From: Flavobacterium tiangeerense
GTDB taxonomy: Bacteria; Bacteroidota; Bacteroidia; Flavobacteriales; Flavobacteriaceae
Assembly: GCF_007830355.1 (NCBI RefSeq)
Contig: NZ_VLKO01000011.1
Location: 62,001-126,000 of the forward strand
DNA: 64,000 nt
Direction of reading: 5' to 3'
Position 1 is the first letter of the stretch, and every line of letters begins with the position of its first letter. Below are positions 42,275-52,204 of this stretch, piece by piece. A model generated the notes under the pieces. The model was not told where the DNA came from and did no database searches. It saw nothing but the letters and a program-made list of their open reading frames with translations. The translations under genes and the position numbers were made by a program.

Positions 42275-42338
42275 TTTTTTAATTAGGTTGCAAATGTACA
42301 ACTAATTTCAGCCTTTAAAGCAAAAATCATTCCTAAAT

Positions 42339-43538
42339 TTATTCATCTCCAATCTTAAACGGATAATCCCCAAAAAGAACGGCCAACTTCCTAACATTAT
42401 AGGTTTTTCTTGTGAATTTATTAGACAATGCAATAATTGTAACGCCTTCCTCTTTTAATGTTATATAAGATGAGGTATTACCATGCCACCAACCATTGTG
42501 AAAATAAAAGTTTTGTCCCGTATCCCAGTTGATCATTCTAATCCCAAGACCGTAATTTTTTGTTCCTTTTCTCTCGTTGCTGTATCCCACGTAGACTTCT
42601 TTTAATAATGAAGGATTTAAAAATTGAGAACTACTTCGGGCACGGTCAAATTTTAATAAATCTCTAGGAGTTGAGTATATGTTTTTATCGCCATAAACAG
42701 CATCTAAATAATCTTTACCTATTTCAACCTTATTTCCTTTATAAGACGTTACTGCTTTATTTTTGTCTTTCTCGTAATCAAAAACATAAGTGTTTTTCAT
42801 ACCAAGAGGTTCAAATATAATCGCTGCCATAGCATCTTTATATGCTTTCTTGGTTACTTTTTCTATTATTAAAGCAAGAATGGCGTAATTAGTATTGCAG
42901 TAACTAAACCGTGTATCTGTTTTATTTTCTAATTCGATATTTTTAGTGGCAAGTAAAGTCAGAATATCTTGATTTGTTAAAATATTTTTTCTGTCCCAAA
43001 CACTTTTATCTCTATCTGTAAAATAGGCATAGTTACGCATTCCGCTGCGGTGGTTAAGCAGCGTTCTTATAGTTACATCAGGATATGGAAATTCTGTTAA
43101 GAGCGTATTTACCTTTTGGTCTAATGTAATTCTTTTAGCATTCACTAATTTTAAGATAGCAGTTGCCGTAATCACTTTACTCACTGAGGCTATATGTAAT
43201 GGAGTGTTAGCATTTATTAATGATTTATCACTAAAGTTGGAAAAACCTTCGTACTTCTCAAAAATGATTTGGCCATTTTTAGCCACCAAAAAACTTCCAT
43301 TAGCAGTGTTATTAGGCCAGTTTTTTTTGTAAAATGAATCTATTTGTGCTTTTTTTTGGTTTACATATAGTGCCTCCAGTGGTGGTTCTTTTTGCAATAA
43401 AGGTTTCATTATAGGCAAAGTAGTTTTAGGAAGTTGATCATCTCTAAGTTCTATTTTCTTTTTCTCCTTTTCGCAAGAGCTTAAAATGAATAGGAGCAGT
43501 ATAATATGTAGTATATTTGTTTTTTTTGGAAATTTCAT
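42339..43538 (-). CDS. Class C beta-lactamase-type serine hydrolase, lipoprotein
   Basis: 399 residues from ATG 43538; the open frame extends to 43559, but MKFPKKTNILHIILLLFILS followed by SC gives a correct lipobox. Catalytic set: S-x-x-K in HIASVSKVITATAI, Y-x-N in FSYCNTNY, and an H-x-G-like HNGWWHGNTSS. Such periplasmic enzymes act as esterases, DD-peptidases or D-amino-acid hydrolases, rarely as true beta-lactamases. It follows ssrA, with no operon partner. Confidence 0.85.
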   Translation of the reverse strand: MKFPKKTNILHIILLLFILSSCEKEKKKIELRDDQLPKTTLPIMKPLLQKEPPLEALYVNQKKAQIDSFYKKNWPNNTANGSFLVAKNGQIIFEKYEGFSNFSDKSLINANTPLHIASVSKVITATAILKLVNAKRITLDQKVNTLLTEFPYPDVTIRTLLNHRSGMRNYAYFTDRDKSVWDRKNILTNQDILTLLATKNIELENKTDTRFSYCNTNYAILALIIEKVTKKAYKDAMAAIIFEPLGMKNTYVFDYEKDKNKAVTSYKGNKVEIGKDYLDAVYGDKNIYSTPRDLLKFDRARSSSQFLNPSLLKEVYVGYSNERKGTKNYGLGIRMINWDTGQNFYFHNGWWHGNTSSYITLKEEGVTIIALSNKFTRKTYNVRKLAVLFGDYPFKIGDE

Positions 43539-43786
43539 CAGAAGTGGCTTTAAAGGCAAATATATAGAAATGAAGGCTTTTAAGAAGCACTTATTTTAGA
43601 CCTTAACACAATTTTATAAGCCTTTCGGAGCAGGGATAATCGTTAGTAAATTGTTATTCAACCTATAGTAAAATCTTTGGGCAATCCTTTTTTTCAAAAA
43701 AAAGAGAATTTTAAGATACTTTTGTTATATTTGTAACAAATACATATCATAAAGTTATATAAATTTAATTATAAGTTATTTAAATC

Positions 43787-44989
43787 ATGAATTTCGGAAT
43801 TATAAAAGAAAGAAAAAACCCTGTAGATCGTAGAGTTATTTTTTCGCCAAATGCCATTAAACAAATTTTGACACAGTTTGAAGGTGTTTCGGTGCAGGTT
43901 GAAGCATCAGATTGTAGGGTTTTTTCGGATTCACAATATGAAAATTTAGGAATACCAGTTACAGAGGGTCTGAGTGATTGTGATTTCTTATTTGGGGTTA
44001 AAGAAGTTCCTGTTGAAAATTTAATTTCAAACAAGTCCTATTTCTTTTTTTCTCATACCATAAAAAAGCAACCCTACAACAGAAAGTTACTTCAAGCCGT
44101 TTTAGAAAAAAATATTGACTTATATGATTATGAAACCATTGTGGATGAATCAAATAAAAGGCTTATTGGTTTTGGTAGATATGCAGGAATTGTAGGCGCT
44201 TACAACAGTATAAGAGCATTTGGACTTAAATTTGAACTTTTTAAATTGCCCAAGGCTGAAACACTATCCGGTAAAGAAGCTTTAATTTTACAACTCAAAA
44301 GAGTAGTGCTACCACCTATTAAGTTTGTTGTTACAGGAACCGGTAAAGTAGGAAATGGGATCAAAGAGGTCTTAGATGCTATCAAAGTTAAAGAAATTTC
44401 AGTTGAGAATTATTTAACAAAAAATTACACCCAACCTGTTTACACCCAAATTGATGTATTAGATTATAATATTAGAAAAGATAAATCTACAAACGATTTT
44501 AATGATTTTTATCAAAATCCACAACTTTATGAGTCCAATTTTGAGCGTTTTACAAAAGTTTCGGATATTTATATTGCAGGTCACTTTCATGGAAATGATG
44601 CGCCAGTAATATTGTCTCGAGCTATGTTGCAATCAAATGAATGTAAAATAAAAATTGTTGGGGATGTATCTTGTGATGTAAATGGTCCTGTTGCTTGTAC
44701 TCTTAGAGCATCAACTATTGAGGATCCATTGTACGGTTATTTACCTAGTGAGGATAGAGAGGTTGATTTTTTTCATCCTGCTGCAGTTGTAGTTATGGCA
44801 GTTGACAATTTACCATGTGAATTACCTAAAGATGCTAGTGAAGGGTTTGGCGAAATGTTTATAAGTCAAGTAATTCCTGCTTTTTTTAATCAAGATAAAG
44901 ATGGGATTTTACTAAGATCTAAAATTACCGAAAACGGAAAGTTAACAAAACGATTTAGTTACTTACAAGATTTTGTAGATGGTAAATAA
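43787..44989 (+). CDS. NAD(P)-dependent dehydrogenase, saccharopine/alanine dehydrogenase-like
   Basis: 400 residues. The N-terminal MNFGIIKERKNPVDRRVIFS is the signature of the alanine dehydrogenase/PNT N-terminal domain; the Rossmann part has FVVTGTGKVGNGIKEVLDAI; later DVSCDVNGPVACTLRASTIE and a FFHPAAVVVMAVDNLPCELP segment agree with NAD+ L-lysine-forming saccharopine dehydrogenase-like proteins of Bacteroidota. Reaction therefore uncertain between lysine and alanine type. Upstream TATATTTG (43726-43733) may be its -7 box. Confidence 0.75.
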   Translation: MNFGIIKERKNPVDRRVIFSPNAIKQILTQFEGVSVQVEASDCRVFSDSQYENLGIPVTEGLSDCDFLFGVKEVPVENLISNKSYFFFSHTIKKQPYNRKLLQAVLEKNIDLYDYETIVDESNKRLIGFGRYAGIVGAYNSIRAFGLKFELFKLPKAETLSGKEALILQLKRVVLPPIKFVVTGTGKVGNGIKEVLDAIKVKEISVENYLTKNYTQPVYTQIDVLDYNIRKDKSTNDFNDFYQNPQLYESNFERFTKVSDIYIAGHFHGNDAPVILSRAMLQSNECKIKIVGDVSCDVNGPVACTLRASTIEDPLYGYLPSEDREVDFFHPAAVVVMAVDNLPCELPKDASEGFGEMFISQVIPAFFNQDKDGILLRSKITENGKLTKRFSYLQDFVDGK

Positions 44990-45313
44990 TTTTTTAATCA
45001 AATAAAGATGAAAAACACTTAATTATTTTTTAAAGCAACAATATATAATTCATTTGTAAATAGAAAAAAAAACACAAGATATTGGAGAGCAAAATCAATA
45101 TTTACACGATAATCAAAAAAAAATAAGCAAATCATAAATTCAAACTCTAAGTAAATATTTATCAATAGAAAAAAAATAAAAAAATAAAAAAAATATTTCT
45201 GGTATTGTTTTTGAAAATGAATTAAATAATCTAATTTGCTACACTTAATATAGTGTTAAATGTTAAAATTTGATATTTTAATAATTTTATTAACCAAATA
45301 CCGTACAGATTTC
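44990..45313. other. Intergenic stretch, no feature
   Basis: 324 bases, extremely AT-rich, between two plus-strand genes. Nothing beyond poly-A tracts seen; a promoter for the TPR gene must be here. Confidence 0.5.
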
Positions 45314-46378
45314 ATGAAAAAGAACTTTACTTTAGTATTAATTTTATCCTTCATTTTTGCTGGATATGCCCAAAAAGAACAAATCAAAGAGGCACAACTA
45401 CAGTTTAAAAACGGTAATTCTCAAGGAGCATTATCTATTTTAAAAAAATCGCAATATTTAATAAATAACGCTATTGCCGATGATAAATCAGAGTTTTATA
45501 AACTAAAAGCTGAAATTTATAAGAGTTTAGCGGATCAAAAAATTGAACCAGCTGCAAACCTTTCTGCTGCAGTAGCGACCTATAAGGAATTGATTGAGGA
45601 GGAAGACCGTATTGAAACCTATAAATACTCTGTAAAAGCCCGCGAAGCGATTAAGTTAATTAAAGATCAGGTTGAAGGTAGTGCTATTGCTGATTTAAAA
45701 GTAAACAACTATAGTGAAGGAGCAAAAAAAATGTATTCCTTGTATGAGATAGACAAAAAAGATACGCTTAACTTATATCTTTCGACTTCTTATTTTATGA
45801 AGGTAAATGATTATGAATCTGCCTTACGTAATTATAAAGAGTTAAATAAACTCAATTATACGGGTAGAGTTATGGAATATTATGCTGTTAATAAAAAGTC
45901 TAAAGTTGAAGAATTGTATTTATCAGTAGCCGATAGAGACTCAAATGTAAAAGCAGGAATAGCAGAAAATCCTAGAAATCTGATGGCCTACTCTAAGAAA
46001 AGTGAAATTCTATTAAATATGGGTTATATTTATAGAGAAAAAAAAGATTTAGTTGCAGCCGAAAACTGTTACAAGCAGCTCATTACTTATGATCCTAAAT
46101 CAGTTGATGGGTATTTAGAACTTGCATATTTAAGTTTAGACAAGAAAAAAGTAATAAGCGAGCAAATGAGTGTATTAGGGACTTCAAAAGAAGAAATGCT
46201 TGCATATGATAATTTAAAAATTAAAATGGATGATATTGTAAAAGGCGCTATAAAGTATCTAGAAAAAGCTAATGCCTTACAGCCTAGTGATAAAACAGTT
46301 TCTGATTTACTATTAAAATTATACCGATCTATGGATTTGATTGCAGAATATAATGCCTTAAAAGCTAAAACAAATTAA
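45314..46378 (+). CDS. Secreted TPR-repeat protein
   Basis: 354 residues from ATG 45314, which gives signal peptide MKKNFTLVLILSFIFAGYAQ; the open frame starts at 45260 but adds an unlikely leader. TPR-type helices follow, for example NLMAYSKKSEILLNMGYIYR and CYKQLITYDPKSVDGYLELA and AIKYLEKANALQPSDK. Periplasmic scaffolding or protein-protein contact is likely; partner unknown. Ends with terminator at 46399-46424. Confidence 0.75.
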   Translation: MKKNFTLVLILSFIFAGYAQKEQIKEAQLQFKNGNSQGALSILKKSQYLINNAIADDKSEFYKLKAEIYKSLADQKIEPAANLSAAVATYKELIEEEDRIETYKYSVKAREAIKLIKDQVEGSAIADLKVNNYSEGAKKMYSLYEIDKKDTLNLYLSTSYFMKVNDYESALRNYKELNKLNYTGRVMEYYAVNKKSKVEELYLSVADRDSNVKAGIAENPRNLMAYSKKSEILLNMGYIYREKKDLVAAENCYKQLITYDPKSVDGYLELAYLSLDKKKVISEQMSVLGTSKEEMLAYDNLKIKMDDIVKGAIKYLEKANALQPSDKTVSDLLLKLYRSMDLIAEYNALKAKTN

Positions 46379-46398
46379 TAAATTCTAACTAAATTTAT

Positions 46399-46428
46399 AA
46401 CCCTGTAAACTACTTTACAGGGTTTTTT
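46399..46428. terminator. Convergent terminator
   Basis: AACCCTGTAAA / TTTACAGGGTT with a T run; between the TPR gene and fumC, which converge. Confidence 0.85.
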
Positions 46429-46431
46429 GTA

Positions 46432-47814
46432 TTAGACCATATCAGTAGGTTTTACCCAATTATCAAAATCTTCTGGTGTGACATATCCAAGGCGCACTGC
46501 TTCGTATTTTAAAGTGGTACCATTTTTATGTGCAGTTTGAGCAATTTCTGCTGATTTGTAATATCCTATTTTAGGGTTCAAGGCAGTGACTAACATTAAT
46601 GAGTTGTCCAGTAGCTCTTTAATTCTAGTATGATTAGGTTCAATTCCTTGGGCACAATGAAGATCAAATGACAAGCATGCATCACCAAGAAGTCTAGCTG
46701 ATTGTAAAAAATTTGATGCAATGAGCGGTTTAAATACATTTAATTCATAATGTCCTTGCATTCCACCCACAGTAATTGCAACATCATTTCCTATTACTTG
46801 TGCGCATACCATGGTCAATGCTTCACATTGCGTTGGATTTATTTTGCCAGGCATTATGGATGATCCAGGTTCATTTTCAGGAATGAAGATTTCATTAATT
46901 CCAGATCTTGGTCCAGAGGAGAGCATGCGGATATCATTTACAATTTTATTTAGAGAAACGGCCAATTGTTTTAAAGCCCCATGACTCTCAATAATAGCAT
47001 CATGAGCAGCTAAGGCTTCAAATTTATTTTCGGCAGTAATAAAAGGGTGTCCGGTAAACTCAGCAATGTAATGAGCAACTTTCACGGCATATCCTTTTGG
47101 AGTGTTCAAACCTGTTCCTACAGCAGTCCCTCCGAGAGCTATTTCAGATAAATGCGGTAGCGAATTTTTTAAAGCTTTCAAACCATAATTTAATTGAGCT
47201 ACATATCCTGATATTTCCTGTCCTAGTGTTATAGGCGTTGCATCCATCATGTGAGTACGGCCTATTTTTACAATAGTATTAAATTCGATAGCTTTTGTAT
47301 GTAACGTATCTCTTAATTTTTCAATGCTAGGGATGGTAACTTCAGTTAGAACTTTATATCCAGCAATATGCATTGCTGTGGGAAAAGTATCATTAGAGGA
47401 TTGAGATTTATTAACGTCATCGTTTGCATTAATAAATTGATTTATACCTATTTTTAAACCTTTAATAAACTGCACTCTATTTGCAATTACTTCATTTACA
47501 TTCATGTTGCTTTGAGTTCCTGACCCAGTTTGCCAAATGACTAATGGAAATTGATCATCAAGCTTTCCCTCCAAAATTTCATTACAAACCATTGCAATAC
47601 AATCTCGTTTTTCTTCTGTTAGAATTTTTAAATCACAATTGGTGTATGCGGCTGCTTTTTTTAAGTACGCAAAACCATATATGATCTCTTTTGGCATAGA
47701 GGCTGCCTCTCCAATTTTGAAGTTATTTCTAGAACGTTCTGTTTGGGCTCCCCAATATTTATCTATTGGTACACGTACTTCGCCTAATGTATCTTTTTCT
47801 ATTCTATACTTCAT
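46432..47814 (-). CDS. fumC: Class II fumarate hydratase
   Basis: 460 residues, close to E. coli FumC (467). Motifs: [20 protein letters not shown] at the front, [32 protein letters not shown] and the signature [16 protein letters not shown] with the catalytic Ser loop. It converts fumarate and malate in the citric acid cycle, cytosolic, iron-free and oxygen-stable. Monocistronic by its surroundings. Confidence 0.95.
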   Translation of the reverse strand: MKYRIEKDTLGEVRVPIDKYWGAQTERSRNNFKIGEAASMPKEIIYGFAYLKKAAAYTNCDLKILTEEKRDCIAMVCNEILEGKLDDQFPLVIWQTGSGTQSNMNVNEVIANRVQFIKGLKIGINQFINANDDVNKSQSSNDTFPTAMHIAGYKVLTEVTIPSIEKLRDTLHTKAIEFNTIVKIGRTHMMDATPITLGQEISGYVAQLNYGLKALKNSLPHLSEIALGGTAVGTGLNTPKGYAVKVAHYIAEFTGHPFITAENKFEALAAHDAIIESHGALKQLAVSLNKIVNDIRMLSSGPRSGINEIFIPENEPGSSIMPGKINPTQCEALTMVCAQVIGNDVAITVGGMQGHYELNVFKPLIASNFLQSARLLGDACLSFDLHCAQGIEPNHTRIKELLDNSLMLVTALNPKIGYYKSAEIAQTAHKNGTTLKYEAVRLGYVTPEDFDNWVKPTDMV

Positions 47815-48019
47815 TTTAAATGGCTTTATTAATGGATGGAAATGGTTGCTCTTTCATATTATTTTTTTGGAATTACGATTTGCTCTACAGATTTTCGTAA
47901 TTCTGTAATTTAAGAATAATTATTATTATGACAAGGACATACTTAGTTTTTGTGTTTTTTTATTGCTACCAAAAATAATTAGAGTTATATTTGTACCTAC
48001 ATTCAAAATTCCGGAAAAC

Positions 48020-48190
48020 ATGTTTGAATTTTCACAGTATTTAGGCTTTTTACTTTTCTTAACCATCCTAACAATGGGATTTTGGTTAATGTTTTTTCTA
48101 GTTGGTTTCGTATCCTATTGGGTAGGTGGAGCAAGTTGGGAAGCATACAAAGAGAAGAAAGCAAAAAAGAAGCAAGAACAATCTGTTTAA
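48020..48190 (+). CDS. Small single-span membrane protein
   Basis: 56 residues from ATG 48020 (MFEFSQYLGFLLFLTILTMG), hydrophobic segment then charged end YKEKKAKKKQEQSV. The open frame begins at 47963 but adds a different hydrophobic leader. I do not recognise a family; the end is followed by a terminator, supporting a real gene. Confidence 0.6.
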   Translation: MFEFSQYLGFLLFLTILTMGFWLMFFLVGFVSYWVGGASWEAYKEKKAKKKQEQSV

Positions 48191-48205
48191 GCTTTTTAGT
48201 TTTAT

Positions 48206-48288
48206 AAAAGAACTCATTTTTATGAGTTCTTTTTTTTTTTGTTATAATGCATAAAAAAAGGACTCATGAAAATGAGTCCTTTTTTTTA
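48206..48288. terminator. Two adjacent terminators for convergent genes
   Basis: AGAACTCAT / ATGAGTTCT (48209-48230) with T run for the plus gene and AAGGACTCAT / ATGAGTCCTT (48259-48281) for the minus gene. Confidence 0.85.
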
Positions 48289-50742
48289 TCCTTGATAATC
48301 TCCTTCGTTATCATTTTGCATTTTACGAGTTGGTTTTTCTCTTTCGTTTTTAGGTTTGTTGAAGCGATAGGTAAATGATACGTTTATCTGTCTTACTCTC
48401 CACTGCATTTCACCATAAGAATTTGCAAATTGAGGTAGGTAAGTTTCCATGATTCTTTTTCTAGAATTAAAAACATCGCTTACGTTAAATGAAAGTGTTC
48501 CTTTATCTTTCATTATATCTTTACTAAAAGCTAAGTTTGCTGCAAATACTCCTAAGCTTTTTCCTTGTGCATTTGCTTGAGGACCATTATATGTTGCATT
48601 TGTTTGCCAATCAATTTTGTAAGGTAAAGTTATTTTTGAGGTAATTCTAGTGAACCAAGAAGTAGCAATATTATTAAAATCTTGTGTTACTTTTTCGTTT
48701 CTAAAATTAGTATACTCATATATTCCTTGAGTTTCATTTCTAAAGAAATTAAAATTACCATTCAATTTCCACCATTTGTATGGAGAATAATTAAGTGTAA
48801 ATTCAAAACCTGCTCTGTATTCTGTGGCTAAATTAATAGGTGAGCTAACAGTAATAGGTATTCCATTTACGAAGTCTCCTGATTCTCTTCTAGCAAATTG
48901 AAACACATCAGTTGTTTTATTTACGTACAAAGAAGTATTGAAGGTTAATTTTTCCCATCTTCTAATGTATCCAAAATCTAGTGCATCAGTAAATGCCGGA
49001 TCTAAATCTGGATTACCTACAAAAATGTTAATGTTGCTTGATAAGTTGCTAAACGGATTTAACAAACGTCCTCTTGGCCTTTGTATTCTTCGGCTATAAC
49101 TTACTGATGCACTACTTGCATCTGATAATTCGTAGGTAAAGAAAGCGCTTGGGAAAAAGTTGTTGTACTTTTTAGTGTTAAAGTCGTTTGTAGCTAGTTG
49201 ATTGATGTTGATGTTTGAATCTTCAAAACGCAATCCAAAAAGAGCTGAAAATTTATTTACTTTGACACCATATTGTGTGTATAAAGCATTTACTTTCTCT
49301 TTGTATTCTAATTTGTTTGTAAAATTGTTATTTACTACACCATCATTATCAACTCTGTAATCAGTAAGTAATTCTGAGAAATCGCCACGATATCCAGCTT
49401 CAAATTGACTTGATTTGCCAAAAGGAAGTACATAATCTAATTGTAATAAATTTCGATTTTGAGATTGATTATTAAGTGTATTATCGAATTTTGTTCTATT
49501 AGAGTTGGTTGCAGTATCAGTAATTAACGCATCATTAAACTCATCACTTGTAGAAAAGGAACCATCAAGAGTTAATTTGTGTCCGTCTTTTTTGAATTTC
49601 TTTGTATAGTTTGTTGCAAATTCAACATTTTCACTATCGCTGTTTTCTAGGTTGATACGTGTTCTTCTGTAATCAAAACTACGATCAGCTCTAATATAAT
49701 CTTGAAAAACGTTGTCAATATTGTTTCCGTTACTTTTTCTGTAATTAAAGCTGTTTGTCCATGTAGCAGTTTCAGAAACAAACCATTCCATACCAAAATT
49801 ACTATTATAGCCTTTATTGAATCTATCATTTTCACGAGATTCATTTACAGAATTAGTAATTTCATTATTATCATTTAAATAATCAGTATTGGTAAAAGCG
49901 TTTCCAGGATTACTACGATCATTATAACCTTGAGTAGTAAAAAGATTAAAGTTTTTTGATTTGTAGTTTAAGGTACCACTCAATCCATAATTTTCAGGAT
50001 AACCAGTAGACGCAATTATAGTTCCGTTTAATCCTTGGTTTTTTCCTTTTTTAAGAATAATGTTTAGTAAACCTCCACCGCCTTCGGCATCATATCTAGC
50101 TGATGGATTGGTAATAACTTCTACTTTTTCAATTGCATCAGCTGGAATTAATCGTAATGCTTCAGATATGTTAATAGCATTTGAAGGTCTACCGTCAATT
50201 AAAACTCTTACGTTGTCATTTCCTCGTAAACTTACATTTCCTTCAACATCTACTGATACTGACGGTATGTTATCTAATACATCGCTTACGGTTCCACCTT
50301 TAACCATAAGGTCACTTCCAACGTTGTAAACTTTTTTGTCTAATTTGATTTCAACGGTAGTTTTCTCAGCTCTTACAATTACTTCATTTAATTGTGCCGC
50401 ATCTTCTTCTAAGCCTATAACTCCAAGATTAGTACTTTTTGTTAAGTTTTTTTGTTTGATGTCATTTCCTTTAAAAGAGATAAACTCAATTTTGATATCA
50501 TACGTACCTGGTTTCACTTCAACATCAAAATCTCCAGTTGCATTACTAATTCCACCTGCTACGGGTTTTGGATTATTTGGTAATGAAAAAGTGATGGTTG
50601 CATACTCTAGCGGTTGTTTGCTTATTTTTTCGATAACTTTTCCAGTTATTTTAATTTTAGGAACACCTCCACCTGGTTGTGCAAATCCTACTATTGCTAT
50701 TAAAAAAAAGGCAAGAATTAAAAAAGGTTTAATTAATTTCAT
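48286..50742 (-). CDS. Outer-membrane beta-barrel receptor with carboxypeptidase-like domain
   Basis: 818 residues. Signal peptide MKLIKPFLILAFFLIAIVGF; then a carboxypeptidase-regulatory-like domain (ITGKVIEKISKQPLEYATIT) and plug domain (VSDVLDNIPSVSVDVEGNVS; LRGNDNVRVLIDGRPSNAIN), then a large barrel ending in RQINVSFTYRFNKPKNEREK. This is the outer membrane beta-barrel family (OMP_b-brl_3) of Bacteroidota, similar to TonB-dependent transporters. Ligand unknown. Alone in its transcription unit. Confidence 0.85.
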   Translation of the reverse strand: MKLIKPFLILAFFLIAIVGFAQPGGGVPKIKITGKVIEKISKQPLEYATITFSLPNNPKPVAGGISNATGDFDVEVKPGTYDIKIEFISFKGNDIKQKNLTKSTNLGVIGLEEDAAQLNEVIVRAEKTTVEIKLDKKVYNVGSDLMVKGGTVSDVLDNIPSVSVDVEGNVSLRGNDNVRVLIDGRPSNAINISEALRLIPADAIEKVEVITNPSARYDAEGGGGLLNIILKKGKNQGLNGTIIASTGYPENYGLSGTLNYKSKNFNLFTTQGYNDRSNPGNAFTNTDYLNDNNEITNSVNESRENDRFNKGYNSNFGMEWFVSETATWTNSFNYRKSNGNNIDNVFQDYIRADRSFDYRRTRINLENSDSENVEFATNYTKKFKKDGHKLTLDGSFSTSDEFNDALITDTATNSNRTKFDNTLNNQSQNRNLLQLDYVLPFGKSSQFEAGYRGDFSELLTDYRVDNDGVVNNNFTNKLEYKEKVNALYTQYGVKVNKFSALFGLRFEDSNININQLATNDFNTKKYNNFFPSAFFTYELSDASSASVSYSRRIQRPRGRLLNPFSNLSSNINIFVGNPDLDPAFTDALDFGYIRRWEKLTFNTSLYVNKTTDVFQFARRESGDFVNGIPITVSSPINLATEYRAGFEFTLNYSPYKWWKLNGNFNFFRNETQGIYEYTNFRNEKVTQDFNNIATSWFTRITSKITLPYKIDWQTNATYNGPQANAQGKSLGVFAANLAFSKDIMKDKGTLSFNVSDVFNSRKRIMETYLPQFANSYGEMQWRVRQINVSFTYRFNKPKNEREKPTRKMQNDNEGDYQG

Positions 50743-50833
50743 TATTTATTACTTTAGTTTTTTCATTAGACGCAAAAACCTTGAATTAGTTTAATAGGAC
50801 AAATCACAAATAAATGTTAAGACTAAGATTTAT

Positions 50834-51178
50834 CTATTTCAAAAAGTTCTCTACTGATTCAGAATCTCTTCCTATTATTGCTTTTTCACCATCAATTACA
50901 ATTGGTCTTTGCATTAATATTGGATTTTCGGCAATAATTTTTAATACTTCTTGGTCATTCAGGTTTATGTTTTTATAGTTTTCTATCCAAATTTTTTCTT
51001 TGATGCGCACTAAATCTATAGGTTTTATGTTTAGTTTGCTAACAATAGTTGTTAATTCATCAATCGATAGGGGGTGAACCAAGTAAAGTTTAATTTCAAA
51101 CTCCTTATTGCTCGTTTCGATTTGTGCTAAACATGCTCTTGATTTCCCGCAACGAGGATTGTGATAAATTTGAATCAT
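50834..51178 (-). CDS. ArsC-family protein (arsenate reductase/Spx-like thioredoxin fold)
   Basis: 114 residues from ATG 51178: MIQIYHNPRCGKSRACLAQI has the active site C-x-x-x-x-x-C-like NPRCGKSR of glutaredoxin-dependent ArsC proteins. Later NPILMQRPIVIDGEKAIIGR is the family's C-terminal signature. The longer frame to 51208 adds an unlike N-terminus. Reduction of arsenate is possible, but many chromosomal copies without ars neighbours have other thiol functions. Confidence 0.85.
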   Translation of the reverse strand: MIQIYHNPRCGKSRACLAQIETSNKEFEIKLYLVHPLSIDELTTIVSKLNIKPIDLVRIKEKIWIENYKNINLNDQEVLKIIAENPILMQRPIVIDGEKAIIGRDSESVENFLK

Positions 51179-51257
51179 TTTTTTTGATTTAAGATTATGA
51201 TGTAACAAAAATAGTATTTGTTAAACTAATAATATGAAAACATAATTTCAAAAAAAT

Positions 51258-52178
51258 ATGTACATAGCCCAAGGTTTTAAGTCAGGAAATACTTTTTGGA
51301 AATACATTCAAGGGTCGGTTTTACTAATTCTTGCTTCTATGGTTGGGCAGTTGTTTTTTGCAGCAGTTGTTGTTATAGACTCTTTGACTACTGGGAAACA
51401 GTTTCAACCAGTAGGATTGAATATGATGGCGTACTTTGATTCTAATACTACATTGTTTTTTTTATTGTCAAACTTTGTGTTTGTGCTGGCTGCTCTTTTT
51501 TTTATTGTGAAATTGTTACATCATCAAACTATACTTTCGGTGACTACTTCTAGAAAAAAAGTAGATTGGAACCGGGTACTGACTGCTTTTGGGATTTGGT
51601 CCCTTTTTACTATTGGATCAACGCTCATCATGTATTTTGCAAATCCTACTAGTTTTGAGGTTAATTTTAAACCCATTCCTTTTTTAATTTTAGCACTGAT
51701 TGGTATCATAATGATTCCTTTACAAACAAGTGCCGAAGAATATATATTTAGAGGTTATTTAATGCAGGGTTTTGCGGTTTTAGCTCGAAATAAATGGTTT
51801 CCATTAGTAATGACTTCATTAATTTTTGGCGGTTTACATTTTTTTAATCCCGAAGTAGAAAAAATGGGTCCAATAATTATGGTGTTTTATATAGGAACCG
51901 GTTTGTTTTTAGGTATTTTGACACTCATGGATGAAGGAATGGAACTTGCCCTTGGTTTTCATGCAGCTAATAATACAATTGGTGCCTTATTGATAACATC
52001 TGATTGGACTGCCTTTCAAACGAATTCTATTTTAAAGGATGTCTCAATCCCATCCGCTGGAATTGATGTCATTTTACCAGTTTTTCTTATTTATCCAATA
52101 CTTTTGTTTATCTTTAGTAAGAAATACCAATGGACCAATTGGAAAGAAAAATTGACCGGTAGGATTCCATCGGTTTAG
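51258..52178 (+). CDS. CPBP-family intramembrane metalloprotease
   Basis: 306 residues with about eight spans. CPBP/CAAX motifs: EEYIFRGYL (EExxxR), FGGLHFF (FxxxH) and HAANNTIG (HxxxN), which form the intramembrane active site. Substrate not known; family members process prenylated or peptide substrates. Divergent to ArsC-like gene; the menE gene follows by 26 bases, so they share a transcript. Confidence 0.88.
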   Translation: MYIAQGFKSGNTFWKYIQGSVLLILASMVGQLFFAAVVVIDSLTTGKQFQPVGLNMMAYFDSNTTLFFLLSNFVFVLAALFFIVKLLHHQTILSVTTSRKKVDWNRVLTAFGIWSLFTIGSTLIMYFANPTSFEVNFKPIPFLILALIGIIMIPLQTSAEEYIFRGYLMQGFAVLARNKWFPLVMTSLIFGGLHFFNPEVEKMGPIIMVFYIGTGLFLGILTLMDEGMELALGFHAANNTIGALLITSDWTAFQTNSILKDVSIPSAGIDVILPVFLIYPILLFIFSKKYQWTNWKEKLTGRIPSV

Positions 52179-52204
52179 ATTATAATTTTGTAAATATCAC
52201 AATC